NCBI GenBank assembly: GCA_943787375.1
Contig: CALSME010000008.1
Location: forward strand, 1-58,157
Length of the DNA stretch: 58,157 nt
Origin: an uncultured Polaribacter sp.
Lineage (GTDB): Bacteria; Bacteroidota; Bacteroidia; Flavobacteriales; Flavobacteriaceae
Direction of reading: 5' to 3'
In this document: piece after piece, positions 43,953 to 52,162 of the stretch
Layout of the letters: the number at the start of each line of letters is the position of its first letter
How positions within the stretch are numbered: the first letter of the stretch is position 1
The notes under the pieces: generated by a model
Seen by the model: only the letters and a program-made list of their open reading frames with translations
The model's database searches: none
What the model was told of the DNA's origin: nothing
Position numbers and translations under genes: made by a program

Positions 43953-44504
43953 TTATTTGATTTTTGAAGGATTTTGTTTCACGAAACTTGCCCATCCAGT
44001 GTAATTTTTTCCTCCAACCACTTTTCCTGAATTGTAAAAATGACACACTGCTGCTGCGAGACCGTCGGTTGCATCGAGATTTTTAGGCAAAGTTTTTAAA
44101 TCCAATAACGACTTTAACATTAACGCAACTTGCTCTTTACTGGCGTTTCCGTTTCCAGTAATGGCCATTTTAATTTTCTTTGGCAAGTATTCTGTAATCG
44201 GAATTTCTCTTGACAAACCTGCGGCCATAGCAACCCCTTGTGCCCTCCCTAACTTTAACATGGATTGTACATTTTTACCAAAAAAAGGCGCTTCAATGGC
44301 AATTTCATCTGGATGATACGTGTCAATCAATTCAACCGTCCGCTCAAAAATGAGTTTTAGTTTTAGATAATGATCATCGTATTTCTGAAGCATCAATTCA
44401 TTCATTTGAATAAATTCCATCTTCTTTCCTACGACTTTTATCAATCCAAACCCCATAATGGTCGTTCCTGGATCTATTCCTAAAATTATTTTTTCTATCG
44501 CCAC
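43953..44504 (-). CDS. ruvC: Holliday junction resolvase RuvC
   Basis: 183 residues, GTG start (44502-44504). Catalytic acids visible: LGIDPGT (Asp near 10), [12 protein letters not shown] (Glu near 71), and [13 protein letters not shown] near residue 145 for the last two. RuvC cuts four-way DNA junctions with RuvAB. It normally neighbours hemW in this family; here the insertion lies between them. Confidence 0.94.
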   Translation of the reverse strand: MAIEKIILGIDPGTTIMGFGLIKVVGKKMEFIQMNELMLQKYDDHYLKLKLIFERTVELIDTYHPDEIAIEAPFFGKNVQSMLKLGRAQGVAMAAGLSREIPITEYLPKKIKMAITGNGNASKEQVALMLKSLLDLKTLPKNLDATDGLAAAVCHFYNSGKVVGGKNYTGWASFVKQNPSKIK

Positions 44505-44555
44505 AACGGTTGTTTTATGTATGTTAGTATCTCTGGAACAGGCTTTTGTTTATTT

Positions 44556-44687
44556 TTAAAACAATCCAGCAATCAAACTTTCTGCTTTGAACCAAAGAAA
44601 TAAAACAAGGACTAAAAGGAGCACTAGAAAAGCACCTTTTTGTGGCTTTGATCTCTTTTGATTCCCAAATTTCCTTCGTATTTTCAT
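44556..44687 (-). CDS. Small single-helix membrane protein
   Basis: 43 residues, ATG at 44685-44687. Basic start (MKIRRKFGNQKRSKPQKG) and one hydrophobic helix (AFLVLLLVLVLFLW) with a short tail ending IAGLF. Probably an inner-membrane peptide with the N-terminus inside. Located between mnmD (9 bases upstream) and ruvC, same strand, so it is probably in the operon. Function unknown. Confidence 0.65.
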   Translation of the reverse strand: MKIRRKFGNQKRSKPQKGAFLVLLLVLVLFLWFKAESLIAGLF

Positions 44688-44696
44688 GGGGTTAAT

Positions 44697-45359
44697 TTAT
44701 ATTTTTGTTGCTCTTAGCATTTCTCTTTTTCCTGGAGGACCTGGCAATCTTTCTACCCTAAAACCCACAGCTTGCATGGCTCTTCGAACACTTCCTTTTG
44801 CGGAGTAGGTTACTAAAACACCTTGTTTTTTAATGGCTTTATACATTTTTAAAAAGATTTCTTCGGTCCACAATTCGGGTTGATTTTGTGCTCCAAACGC
44901 ATCAAAATAGATCAAATCAAAAGCAGCAGTATCTTGAATATCCTGAAAAAACTGTTTGCGCTTCAATAATTGAAAATTTTTTGAAACGGAATGCTCTTTT
45001 TCCCATGAGACACGATGCATTTCATCGAAAATAGATTGAAATTCAAGGGCTTTTAATTCGGAAACATAATTCAATCCCTGTATTTCTTCTACTGAAATTG
45101 GATAGGCTTCTACACCTACATAATTCACTTTTTTTTGCAATTTCTTCGCTTCTAAAAATGTAATAAAAGCATTTAAACCAGTTCCAAAACCGATTTCTAA
45201 AATAGCGATTTCTTGTAAGTCAATTTTAAAAAATCCCGTATCTAAAAAAACATGATAAGCTTCTTGAATGGCACCATGCTTTGAATGGTATTGTTCATTC
45301 CAATCGGGAAGCTGTATGGTTGTAGAACCATCTGAGGTAATGATGATTTCTCTTTTCAA
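44697..45359 (-). CDS. mnmD: tRNA 5-methylaminomethyl-2-thiouridine methyltransferase MnmD
   Basis: 220 residues, TTG start (45357-45359). EYH/HSKHGAIQEAYHVFL and LEIGFGTGLNAFITFLEA (SAM motif) and YFDAFGAQNQPELWTEEIF are the MnmD core. It methylates the wobble uridine of certain tRNAs. It is the stand-alone form without the MnmC oxidase half. The start follows the stop of the DUF4920 gene by 4 bases, so they are co-transcribed. Confidence 0.9.
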   Translation of the reverse strand: MKREIIITSDGSTTIQLPDWNEQYHSKHGAIQEAYHVFLDTGFFKIDLQEIAILEIGFGTGLNAFITFLEAKKLQKKVNYVGVEAYPISVEEIQGLNYVSELKALEFQSIFDEMHRVSWEKEHSVSKNFQLLKRKQFFQDIQDTAAFDLIYFDAFGAQNQPELWTEEIFLKMYKAIKKQGVLVTYSAKGSVRRAMQAVGFRVERLPGPPGKREMLRATKI

Positions 45360-45363
45360 CGGG

Positions 45364-45867
45364 TTATTTTGTTTTTAATAAAACGCCATTTGCTTCAAAA
45401 GCAAAGGTGGTTTCTGGGGCTTTAATATTTGCAATTTCTTCTTCGGGTTTACCAGCATCTTTTGCATAATGTTGTAATTCTTCTACTGAAGTTTGTTTTA
45501 CAAACGCGATTCCTTCAACAATCACATCTTTTCCTTGCGAATCTAGCGGCATAAAAAAACCATAGTCTTTAAAACGCACCATCGTTTCTTCGGCTTCATT
45601 TAAAGGCAACTTCATCCAACATCCCTTACTAGTACACACCTCTTTAATGGTAGAAATAAATTTTACTGGAAGGGTATCTCCTACCTGCAATACTTTCATT
45701 TGAGCGTATACTTCTTCTGAAGAAAGAGCATTTTCTTCTGTAATAACATCTCCAAAAGATTGATAGGTTGATGGGACTTCTACCACTTCTTTTTCTGTGG
45801 TTTTCACTTCTTTACATGCAGTAAATAGTAGCAAGGCAACTGCGCAAAATTGAATCCATGATTTCAT
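45364..45867 (-). CDS. DUF4920 lipoprotein
   Basis: 167 residues. Lipoprotein signal ends LLFTAC (Cys18). The domain has CTSKGCWMKL in the middle, the hallmark of DUF4920; two Cys suggest metal or redox binding. The function is unknown. First gene of the group with mnmD, small membrane protein and ruvC; its -7 element is TATATTTG at 45894-45901. Confidence 0.85.
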   Translation of the reverse strand: MKSWIQFCAVALLLFTACKEVKTTEKEVVEVPSTYQSFGDVITEENALSSEEVYAQMKVLQVGDTLPVKFISTIKEVCTSKGCWMKLPLNEAEETMVRFKDYGFFMPLDSQGKDVIVEGIAFVKQTSVEELQHYAKDAGKPEEEIANIKAPETTFAFEANGVLLKTK

Positions 45868-45893
45868 TCTAAATCGTTTTAACGTGATACATA

Positions 45894-45901
45894 CAAATAT
45901 A
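45894..45901 (-). promoter_or_regulatory. -7 element (TATATTTG) for the DUF4920-mnmD group
   Basis: Exact TAnnTTTG on the minus strand, 26 bases before the start codon. No well-placed TTG upstream. Confidence 0.5.
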
Positions 45902-45957
45902 AGGTTTTAAACAATAAAACCTAGGGCTAAATAGAGAATCAGAAACATAAAATTATG

Positions 45958-45965
45958 TACCTTTG
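45958..45965 (+). promoter_or_regulatory. -7 element (TACCTTTG) for ilvE
   Basis: Exact TAnnTTTG 21 bases before the ATG of ilvE, divergent from the DUF4920 promoter; no clear TTG at the right distance. Confidence 0.55.
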
Positions 45966-45986
45966 CGACCTATAATCAATTAAAAA

Positions 45987-47042
45987 ATGGCATTACATAT
46001 TGAAATTCAACACACCAAAAAATCCAAAATAGATTCTGTAGATTTTGACAATTTACCTTTTGGAAGTGTATATTCAGACCACATGTTAGAGTGTGATTTT
46101 GTGAACGGCGCATGGAAAACTCCAGTTATTAAAGCCTATTCGCCAATTAGTTTAGATCCTTCTTCTAAAATATTTCATTATGGACAATCTATTTTTGAAG
46201 GTATGAAAGCCTACAAAGATGCTGATGAAAACACATTGCTATTTCGCCCTTTAGAAAACTTTAAAAGACTCAATAAATCTGCAGAAAGACTAATGATTCC
46301 TGCAATTCCAGAATCAATTTTCATGGATGGTTTAAAAAAACTATTGGAGATTGACAATCAGTGGATTCCAAAAAATGAAGGCAGTTCTTTATACATTAGG
46401 CCCTTTATGTTTGCGTCTGGAAATGGCTTTCATGCTTCTCCTGCTGACGCATACAAATTTATCATCTGTACAGCGCCTTCTGGAGCTTATTTTGCAGGTG
46501 AAATAAAAGTTTTAATTGAAGAAAAGTATGCCAGAGCTGCAAATGGTGGTGTTGGTTTTGCCAAAGCTGGTGGAAACTATGCCGCACAGTTTTACCCAAC
46601 ACAATTAGCCATTGAAAAAGGCTATAATCAAGTCATTTGGACCGATGACAATACCCACGAATATATTGAAGAAGCGGGTGCCATGAACATTTTTATCAGA
46701 ATCAATGATACGTTGATCACGAGTCCAACGAGTGATCGGATTTTAGACGGAATTACTCGTAAAAGTATCATCCAAATCGCAAATGATCTTGGGCTTAGCA
46801 TGGAAGTAAGAAAAATTACCGTTTCTGAAGTTATTACTGCTGCTCAAGCAGGAAGTTTACAAGAAATGTTTGGAGCTGGAACTGCTGCGGTCATTTCACC
46901 TATATCAGGTTTTGGTTATCAAAATACCGATTATGATTTGCCAAAAGTAGCAGCAAGTTACGCTTCTTTACTGAAAAAGACCATTACAGATCTACAAACA
47001 AACAAAACAGAAGACCCTTATGGCTGGAGAGTTCAGCTATAG
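45987..47042 (+). CDS. ilvE: Branched-chain amino-acid aminotransferase
   Basis: 351 residues (class IV PLP enzyme of the longer eukaryote-like type II form). GGVGFAKAGGNYAAQF holds the PLP lysine; YGQSIFEGMKAYK near residue 70 is typical; EEAGAMNIFI and GITRKSIIQIA follow. Interconverts Leu, Ile and Val with their 2-oxo acids. Single gene, ended by the hairpin at 47064-47092. Confidence 0.95.
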   Translation: MALHIEIQHTKKSKIDSVDFDNLPFGSVYSDHMLECDFVNGAWKTPVIKAYSPISLDPSSKIFHYGQSIFEGMKAYKDADENTLLFRPLENFKRLNKSAERLMIPAIPESIFMDGLKKLLEIDNQWIPKNEGSSLYIRPFMFASGNGFHASPADAYKFIICTAPSGAYFAGEIKVLIEEKYARAANGGVGFAKAGGNYAAQFYPTQLAIEKGYNQVIWTDDNTHEYIEEAGAMNIFIRINDTLITSPTSDRILDGITRKSIIQIANDLGLSMEVRKITVSEVITAAQAGSLQEMFGAGTAAVISPISGFGYQNTDYDLPKVAASYASLLKKTITDLQTNKTEDPYGWRVQL

Positions 47043-47063
47043 TTTTTTGTAAAATATATTTTT

Positions 47064-47092
47064 AAACCTCAACATTGTTGGGGTTTTTTCTT
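47064..47092 (+). terminator. Terminator of ilvE
   Basis: AAACCTCAAC pairs with GTTGGGGTTT (one T-G pair), 3-base loop, followed by T6-C-T6. Confidence 0.75.
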
Positions 47093-47120
47093 TTTTGTAA
47101 CTTTATAGGAAATTAGTTGG

Positions 47121-48071
47121 ATGCAGAAACTACAATTCTTACTCTTTTTTTGTGTATTCATTGCTTGTGAAGCCCCAAAAAAGAAAGCTATTCTTTCCCC
47201 TATTCTTGAGAGTCAACAATACATCACTGTATTAGGGACAGCTCAGGATGCGGGGTATCCGCATATTGGCTGTCAAAAAGAATGCTGTCGCAATTTTTAC
47301 ACGGGACTTCATAAAAAACAAAAAGTGGTATCACTGGGTTTAATTGATCTTGAAAAAAATCAAAAATGGCTGTTTGAAGCAACTCCTGACATGGTAACCC
47401 AACTGGCCAACTTAGAACAAAATCATTTAAAAAAAAACCCTATAATTGACGGCGTCTTTTTGACTCATGCACATATTGGGCATTATAGTGGTTTAATGTA
47501 TTTTGGTCGTGAAGCACTGGGAGGAAGAGGCATTCGCATTTTTGCAATGCCAAAAATGAAGGCATATCTTTCTACCAATGGACCCTGGAAGCAATTAGTG
47601 AAATTGGGAAATATTGTTTTTACTGAGTTAGCGCATCTAACAACAATCCAATTAAATAACCACCTAAAAGTGACTCCGTTTCTAGTGCCACATCGGGATG
47701 AGTTTTCGGAGACCGTTGGGTATAAAATAGAAGGGAAACAGAAAACGGCCTTGTTTATTCCGGACATCAACAAGTGGGCGAAGTGGAGTAAGGATATTGT
47801 CGAGGAAGTGAAAAAAGTAGATATTGCTTTTTTAGATGCAACATTTTTAAAATCGGGTGAAATCAACCGTCCCATTTCAGAAATTCCACATCCATTTATT
47901 GAAGAAACGGTAGCGTTGTTTAAAAACGAAACTTTTGCTACAAAACAAAAAGTTATTTTTATTCATTTCAACCATACCAATCCTGCGCTTCAAGAAAATT
48001 CAAAGGAACGGAAAACACTAGAAAAAGAAGGTTTTCGTGTCGCTTTTGAAGGAATGCAGATTGGACTTTAA
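47121..48071 (+). CDS. Metallo-beta-lactamase-fold lipoprotein, PqqB-like
   Basis: 316 residues. Lipoprotein signal ends FIAC (Cys15). VLGTAQDAGYPHIGC and CCRNFY at the N-terminus resemble PqqB, and THAHIGHYSGLMYFGREA gives the metal-binding loop, here HxHxGH instead of HxHxDH. LIPDINKW and FIHFNHTNP complete the fold. No pqq genes are nearby, so a role in PQQ synthesis is unlikely; probably a hydrolase on the outer face of a membrane. Confidence 0.85.
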   Translation: MQKLQFLLFFCVFIACEAPKKKAILSPILESQQYITVLGTAQDAGYPHIGCQKECCRNFYTGLHKKQKVVSLGLIDLEKNQKWLFEATPDMVTQLANLEQNHLKKNPIIDGVFLTHAHIGHYSGLMYFGREALGGRGIRIFAMPKMKAYLSTNGPWKQLVKLGNIVFTELAHLTTIQLNNHLKVTPFLVPHRDEFSETVGYKIEGKQKTALFIPDINKWAKWSKDIVEEVKKVDIAFLDATFLKSGEINRPISEIPHPFIEETVALFKNETFATKQKVIFIHFNHTNPALQENSKERKTLEKEGFRVAFEGMQIGL

Positions 48072-48119
48072 TCTTTCAAGTAGCATTGAGTCATTTCATC
48101 GCATCGACAAAAAAAGTTT

Positions 48120-48506
48120 CTACTTTTCTAAAATAGCGCCAATGTTTGGTTTAAAATAATTAGGCCCTTTTAAAACCTTACCGTCTTCTCTATAAATTGG
48201 GCTTCCATCTTCGCCTAATTTACTCATATTACTTCGTTGAATTTCATTGAATACTTCTTCAATCTTGTCCTGCATTCCGTGTTCGATAATGGTACCACAG
48301 AGAATATATAACATGTCGCCTAAAGCATCGGCAACCTCAACAAGATCATTGTTTTCTGCGGCTTCTAAATATTCTTCGTTTTCTTCTTTCATTAACTCAA
48401 AACGTAACTTTTTACGATCCTCTGAAATGGCCACAGTGGGGGTATCTTGTATGTTTAAATTGAATGCTGTATGGAATTGATGTACGGCCGCTATTTTATT
48501 TTTCAT
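48120..48506 (-). CDS. MazG-like nucleotide pyrophosphohydrolase
   Basis: 128 residues. LRFELMKEENEEYLEAAE (Glu cluster, about 42-59) and EVADALGDMLYILCG form the E-x2-E-E...D-x2-D metal site of the all-alpha NTP pyrophosphohydrolases. Likely hydrolyses non-canonical or excess nucleotides. No fusion partner. Read with the neighbouring SDR gene on the same strand (18 bases apart). Confidence 0.85.
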   Translation of the reverse strand: MKNKIAAVHQFHTAFNLNIQDTPTVAISEDRKKLRFELMKEENEEYLEAAENNDLVEVADALGDMLYILCGTIIEHGMQDKIEEVFNEIQRSNMSKLGEDGSPIYREDGKVLKGPNYFKPNIGAILEK

Positions 48507-48524
48507 GGTATCTATTTTTATTGA

Positions 48525-49247
48525 TTAAAGTACTTTTTTTAAAACCCAAGCTGGCATTAATTTGAGCGCAAAAGCAATCAGTGACCAACGCTTGGAAATA
48601 TAGGCGACTCTTTTTTTCTTTTTGATGGCTGTATAAATCTGCTTTGCAGCTTTTTCTAGAGGCACCATCCAAAAGACGGCCTCCCCTAATGCCATGGGAG
48701 TATCTACAAATCCAGGTCTTATTTCGGTGATGTAAACTTTCTTTGATTGGATTGATTTTGTTTTTATGTACAGGCTTTCTAAATAGGCTTTTTGATAGGC
48801 TTTGGAGGCAAAATAATCGGGTGCAGAACGATTTCCTCGTAGGGATGCAATGGAAGAAATACCTACCAGCTGACCAAATTGTTGTTTTTTAAATAAATTG
48901 TACGCCAATATATAGAGCCTGGTACATCCCAAAACATTTGTGTTAATGGTTTGTTTTTGTCGCTCCCACTCAAGTTTTGGGTTTACATACCCTACTCCTG
49001 AGGATTGTACGACGAGGTCGATACTGCTAAATTCTGCTACAATTTCATGAAAAACTTTTTCGACATGGGCAACATCTTGAATGTCATTTTGCTTTATCAA
49101 AATTGAAGCTGGATATTGTTTTTTTAATGCCGTTAATTTGTCTAATCTTCTTCCTGTAACAGCAACTTGATACCCTTCTTTTATTAAAATTTCGGTCAAC
49201 GATTTTCCAATACCAGAAGTTGCTCCAAAAACGATGGCTTTCTTCAT
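48525..49247 (-). CDS. Short-chain dehydrogenase/reductase
   Basis: 240 residues. FGATSGIGKSL binds the nucleotide, SSGVGYV and GISSIASLRG carry the Ser, and YFASK (YxxxK) is the active site. The Arg after the first strand (TGRRLDKL) suggests NADP. Substrate unknown. Tail of the protein is hydrophobic (LIAFALKLMPAWVLKKV) and may bind a membrane. Confidence 0.9.
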   Translation of the reverse strand: MKKAIVFGATSGIGKSLTEILIKEGYQVAVTGRRLDKLTALKKQYPASILIKQNDIQDVAHVEKVFHEIVAEFSSIDLVVQSSGVGYVNPKLEWERQKQTINTNVLGCTRLYILAYNLFKKQQFGQLVGISSIASLRGNRSAPDYFASKAYQKAYLESLYIKTKSIQSKKVYITEIRPGFVDTPMALGEAVFWMVPLEKAAKQIYTAIKKKKRVAYISKRWSLIAFALKLMPAWVLKKVL

Positions 49248-49355
49248 TTAATTTGTAATTTTGCAAGATCTATTTAAACACACAATATATAGAATCTTCA
49301 TGACACCTAAAACTGTTTCAAATTCTATTATTAAATAACTTATAAAGAAAATACA

Positions 49356-49562
49356 ATGTTTTTAGCTGCATATTTCACTTCTGGTAGAATTCTATTTATG
49401 ATTTTTTTCATAATTTCTTTTTTGGTTTTAGCAATCTATAGCTATAAGAAAGATTTGAAAAGTCATAAAACACACTATAAAAATGCGGCCAAGAATTTAT
49501 TGATTTATGGAAGTATTACGCTTATTGTTTTTATTGCTATTCGTTTATTTACAGGAAACTAA
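49356..49562 (+). CDS. Small two-helix membrane protein
   Basis: 68 residues with helices at about 8-27 (RILFMIFFIISFLVLAIY) and 47-63 (LLIYGSITLIVFIAIR) joined by a basic loop. Unknown. Its stop lies two bases before that of tag on the other strand. Confidence 0.65.
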   Translation: MFLAAYFTSGRILFMIFFIISFLVLAIYSYKKDLKSHKTHYKNAAKNLLIYGSITLIVFIAIRLFTGN

Positions 49563-49564
49563 CT

Positions 49565-50137
49565 TTATTTTATTTTTATTATTTCTTGATATTTAAAACA
49601 GTCTTTTGTATGGTCGTTTACCATACCCACAGCTTGCATATACGCATAGACAACTGTAGAACCCAAAAATTTGAATCCACGCTTTTTTAAATCTTTAGAA
49701 ATTTTATCTGATAGCATCGTTGTTGCTGGAACATCCTCTTTTTTATGAAAATTGTTTCTAATTGGTTTTCCTTGTACATAGGCCCAAATAAAATTGGAAA
49801 AGGAGCCAAATTCATTCTGAATTTCCATAAATAATTGAGCATTCGTAATGGCACTTTTGATTTTCAACTTATTTCTAATAATTCCGGTATCTTGTAATAA
49901 TGATGCATACTTTAATCCTGAATATTTTGCGATTTTTGTATAATCGAAATTATCAAATGCGTTTCTAAAATTCTCTCTTTTATTAAGAATTGTAATCCAA
50001 CTTAAACCGGCTTGAAAAGTTTCTAAAATTAAAAATTCAAATAAAATGGCATCATCAAAAACAGGCTCTCCCCACTCTTTATCATGGTATTCTATGTATT
50101 TTTGATTGTCATTTACCCAAAAGCATCTCGTTTTCAT
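49565..50137 (-). CDS. tag: DNA-3-methyladenine glycosylase I
   Basis: 190 residues. RCFWVND at the start, YHDKEWGEPVFDD and LETFQAGLSWITILNKRENFR are hallmark segments. Zinc ligands: Cys5 and, near the C-terminus, H-x3-C in VNDHTKDCFKY. Removes 3-methyladenine from DNA. Single gene. Confidence 0.95.
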   Translation of the reverse strand: MKTRCFWVNDNQKYIEYHDKEWGEPVFDDAILFEFLILETFQAGLSWITILNKRENFRNAFDNFDYTKIAKYSGLKYASLLQDTGIIRNKLKIKSAITNAQLFMEIQNEFGSFSNFIWAYVQGKPIRNNFHKKEDVPATTMLSDKISKDLKKRGFKFLGSTVVYAYMQAVGMVNDHTKDCFKYQEIIKIK

Positions 50138-50234
50138 TTTGTTTTTTTAGAAGATAAAATTAATGTTAAAAGTACTAAAAACGATCCTGATCTAGAAAAA
50201 TTTCTGCAACTTTACAAGAACAAAACTACTGATT

Positions 50235-50669
50235 ATGAAACTTTTAAAACAACTTCTAACGATACTCATTGTTGGATTGCTTCTTTGTGCTTGTGGTGCT
50301 CAGTTCATTGAAAATAAAAAAAATAAAAAGGAAGCGCCTGTTCGAATAGCAAATGACAGCTTGGCCTATGAGATCATCATTATAGATCCTGGTTTTACTA
50401 CTTATTTGAATTCGATTGCACAACCAGAAGGTTATTACAATCAAAGCTACTTAGAAGCTAGAAATCGTGTATGGGTTACTATATGGAATCAAAGAGCTCA
50501 AAATCCGAGGCAATTTCGTCAAGATATTTATGAAAACAACATTGCGTATCTACCAACAGTAGATTATGGATATGAGGTAAATTACAAACTTTTTAATTAC
50601 TTTTTATTCGCGCAAAGAAAGTACAAAATGACCCTCGGAGGTGGATTTAGAGCGGATCGAATCAATTAA
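50235..50669 (+). CDS. DUF6146-family lipoprotein
   Basis: 144 residues. Lipoprotein signal ends LLLCAC (Cys20). The rest (YEIIIIDPGFTTYL, RVWVTIWNQRAQNPRQF, YEVNYKLFNYFLFAQ) is a family seen in Flavobacteria; function unknown. The gene ends in TTAA that also serves as the stop of folA on the other strand. Confidence 0.82.
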   Translation: MKLLKQLLTILIVGLLLCACGAQFIENKKNKKEAPVRIANDSLAYEIIIIDPGFTTYLNSIAQPEGYYNQSYLEARNRVWVTIWNQRAQNPRQFRQDIYENNIAYLPTVDYGYEVNYKLFNYFLFAQRKYKMTLGGGFRADRIN

Positions 50670-51151
50670 ATTTTCTGATAACTAATAAAACTATAATCGT
50701 ATCCGTTTTTCTCATCTGCTAGAAAATCTTCTCTTGAAATTTCTTTCCAAACAATGGGATCAATTTCAGGAAAAAAAACATCTGCTTCAAATTCATGATG
50801 CACTCTCGTAATATCTAATTGATCGATCAAATTATTTTCTAAAGCCTGTTTGTACACCTGAGCACCTCCTATAATAAATGCATCTTTACCTTCTGTAAAT
50901 GCAATGGCTTCTTCTAAAGAATTGGCAATGAGACAGCCTTCTTTTTTGTAATGATTATTTCTGGTAATAATAACAGAGGTTCTATTTGGCAATGGTTTTC
51001 CAATCGATTCGAAAGTATTTCTACCCATTAAGATAGGATGTCCAGTTGTTACTTTCTTAAATCGTTTTAGGTCAGCAGGTAACCGCCAAATTAAATCGTT
51101 GTCTTTCCCTAGAGCGTTATTCGTTGAAATTGCAGCAATCAATGTAATCAT
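50666..51151 (-). CDS. folA: Dihydrofolate reductase
   Basis: 161 residues from the ATG at 51151 (MITLIAAISTNNALG); the reading frame extends further upstream with a TTG but this adds non-family sequence. IWRLPADLKRFKKVT and MGRNTFESIGKPLPNR are the substrate and NADPH sites, and FIIGGAQVYKQAL follows. Regenerates tetrahydrofolate after ThyA, encoded 69 bases upstream on the same strand. Confidence 0.94.
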   Translation of the reverse strand: MITLIAAISTNNALGKDNDLIWRLPADLKRFKKVTTGHPILMGRNTFESIGKPLPNRTSVIITRNNHYKKEGCLIANSLEEAIAFTEGKDAFIIGGAQVYKQALENNLIDQLDITRVHHEFEADVFFPEIDPIVWKEISREDFLADEKNGYDYSFISYQKI

Positions 51152-51220
51152 AATTAAATAGCATTTTTTTTTGAAATCGTACTCGAAAAGTACCAAAGCT
51201 TAAAATCTTTTTATCGGTTA

Positions 51221-52045
51221 TTATACTGCAACTTTTCCTTTTATATGTGGATGTGGATTGTAATCTACCAATTCAAAATCATCAAAATCAAAATCAAAAA
51301 TACTTGAAATTTTTGGATTGATTTTCATGGTAGGCAAAGGTCTTAATTCTCTACTTAATTGTAATTCTAATTGTTCTTGATGGTTGTTGTAAATATGCGC
51401 ATCTCCAAAAGTGTGGATAAATTCTCCTGCTTTATACCCACAAACTTGTGCCATCATCATAGTAAACAATGCATAGCTCGCAATATTAAAAGGCACTCCT
51501 AAAAAGATATCTGCACTTCTTTGATAGAGCTGACAAGATAACTTACCGTCGGCTACATAAAATTGAAAAAAGGCGTGACAAGGAGGCAATGCGGCTTTAT
51601 TATTGGCTACATTCTCTGAAAAAGAAACAGTCGTATCTGGCATTACACTTGGATTCCAAGCAGAAACCATCATTCTTCTACTGTTTGGATTGCTCTTTAA
51701 AGTTGCAATTACTTCTTGTAATTGATCAATATCATCGCTGTTCCAATTTCGCCATTGATGTCCATAAACAGGTCCTAAATCTCCATTTTTATCGGCCCAA
51801 GAATTCCATATTTTAACTCCGTTTTCTTGTAAGTATTTAATATTAGTATCCCCTTTTATAAACCAAAGCAATTCGTAAATTATGGACTTTAAATGCAATT
51901 TTTTGGTGGTTACCATTGGAAAACCTTCACTTAAATCGAAACGCATTTGATGCCCAAATACACTTTTTGTTCCGGTTCCCGTTCGATCTCCTTTTTCGTT
52001 CCCGTTTTCTAAAACGTGTTGTACTAAATCGTGATATTGTTTCAT
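51221..52045 (-). CDS. thyA: Thymidylate synthase
   Basis: 274 residues. Catalytic Cys lies in [28 protein letters not shown] and [12 protein letters not shown] are the folate and dUMP sites. Makes dTMP from dUMP with methylene-tetrahydrofolate. In an order with nupC and folA, so pyrimidine supply and folate recycling are grouped. Confidence 0.96.
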   Translation of the reverse strand: MKQYHDLVQHVLENGNEKGDRTGTGTKSVFGHQMRFDLSEGFPMVTTKKLHLKSIIYELLWFIKGDTNIKYLQENGVKIWNSWADKNGDLGPVYGHQWRNWNSDDIDQLQEVIATLKSNPNSRRMMVSAWNPSVMPDTTVSFSENVANNKAALPPCHAFFQFYVADGKLSCQLYQRSADIFLGVPFNIASYALFTMMMAQVCGYKAGEFIHTFGDAHIYNNHQEQLELQLSRELRPLPTMKINPKISSIFDFDFDDFELVDYNPHPHIKGKVAV

Positions 52046-52103
52046 GTTGCGGTATGTGCGTTTAATTGTAAAATAACCTTTGTAAAAATAACAATAAAAT
52101 ATA

Positions 52104-52119
52104 AACGATGACTATCGTT
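52104..52119 (-). terminator. Weak hairpin between nupC and thyA
   Basis: Six-base perfect arms AACGAT and ATCGTT around a 4-base loop; T-rich but interrupted tail on the minus strand. Could partly terminate nupC. Confidence 0.3.
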
Positions 52120-52162
52120 CTTGGATCCTTTTTTTTAAAATTGAATGTGTAGCAATTCGCTA

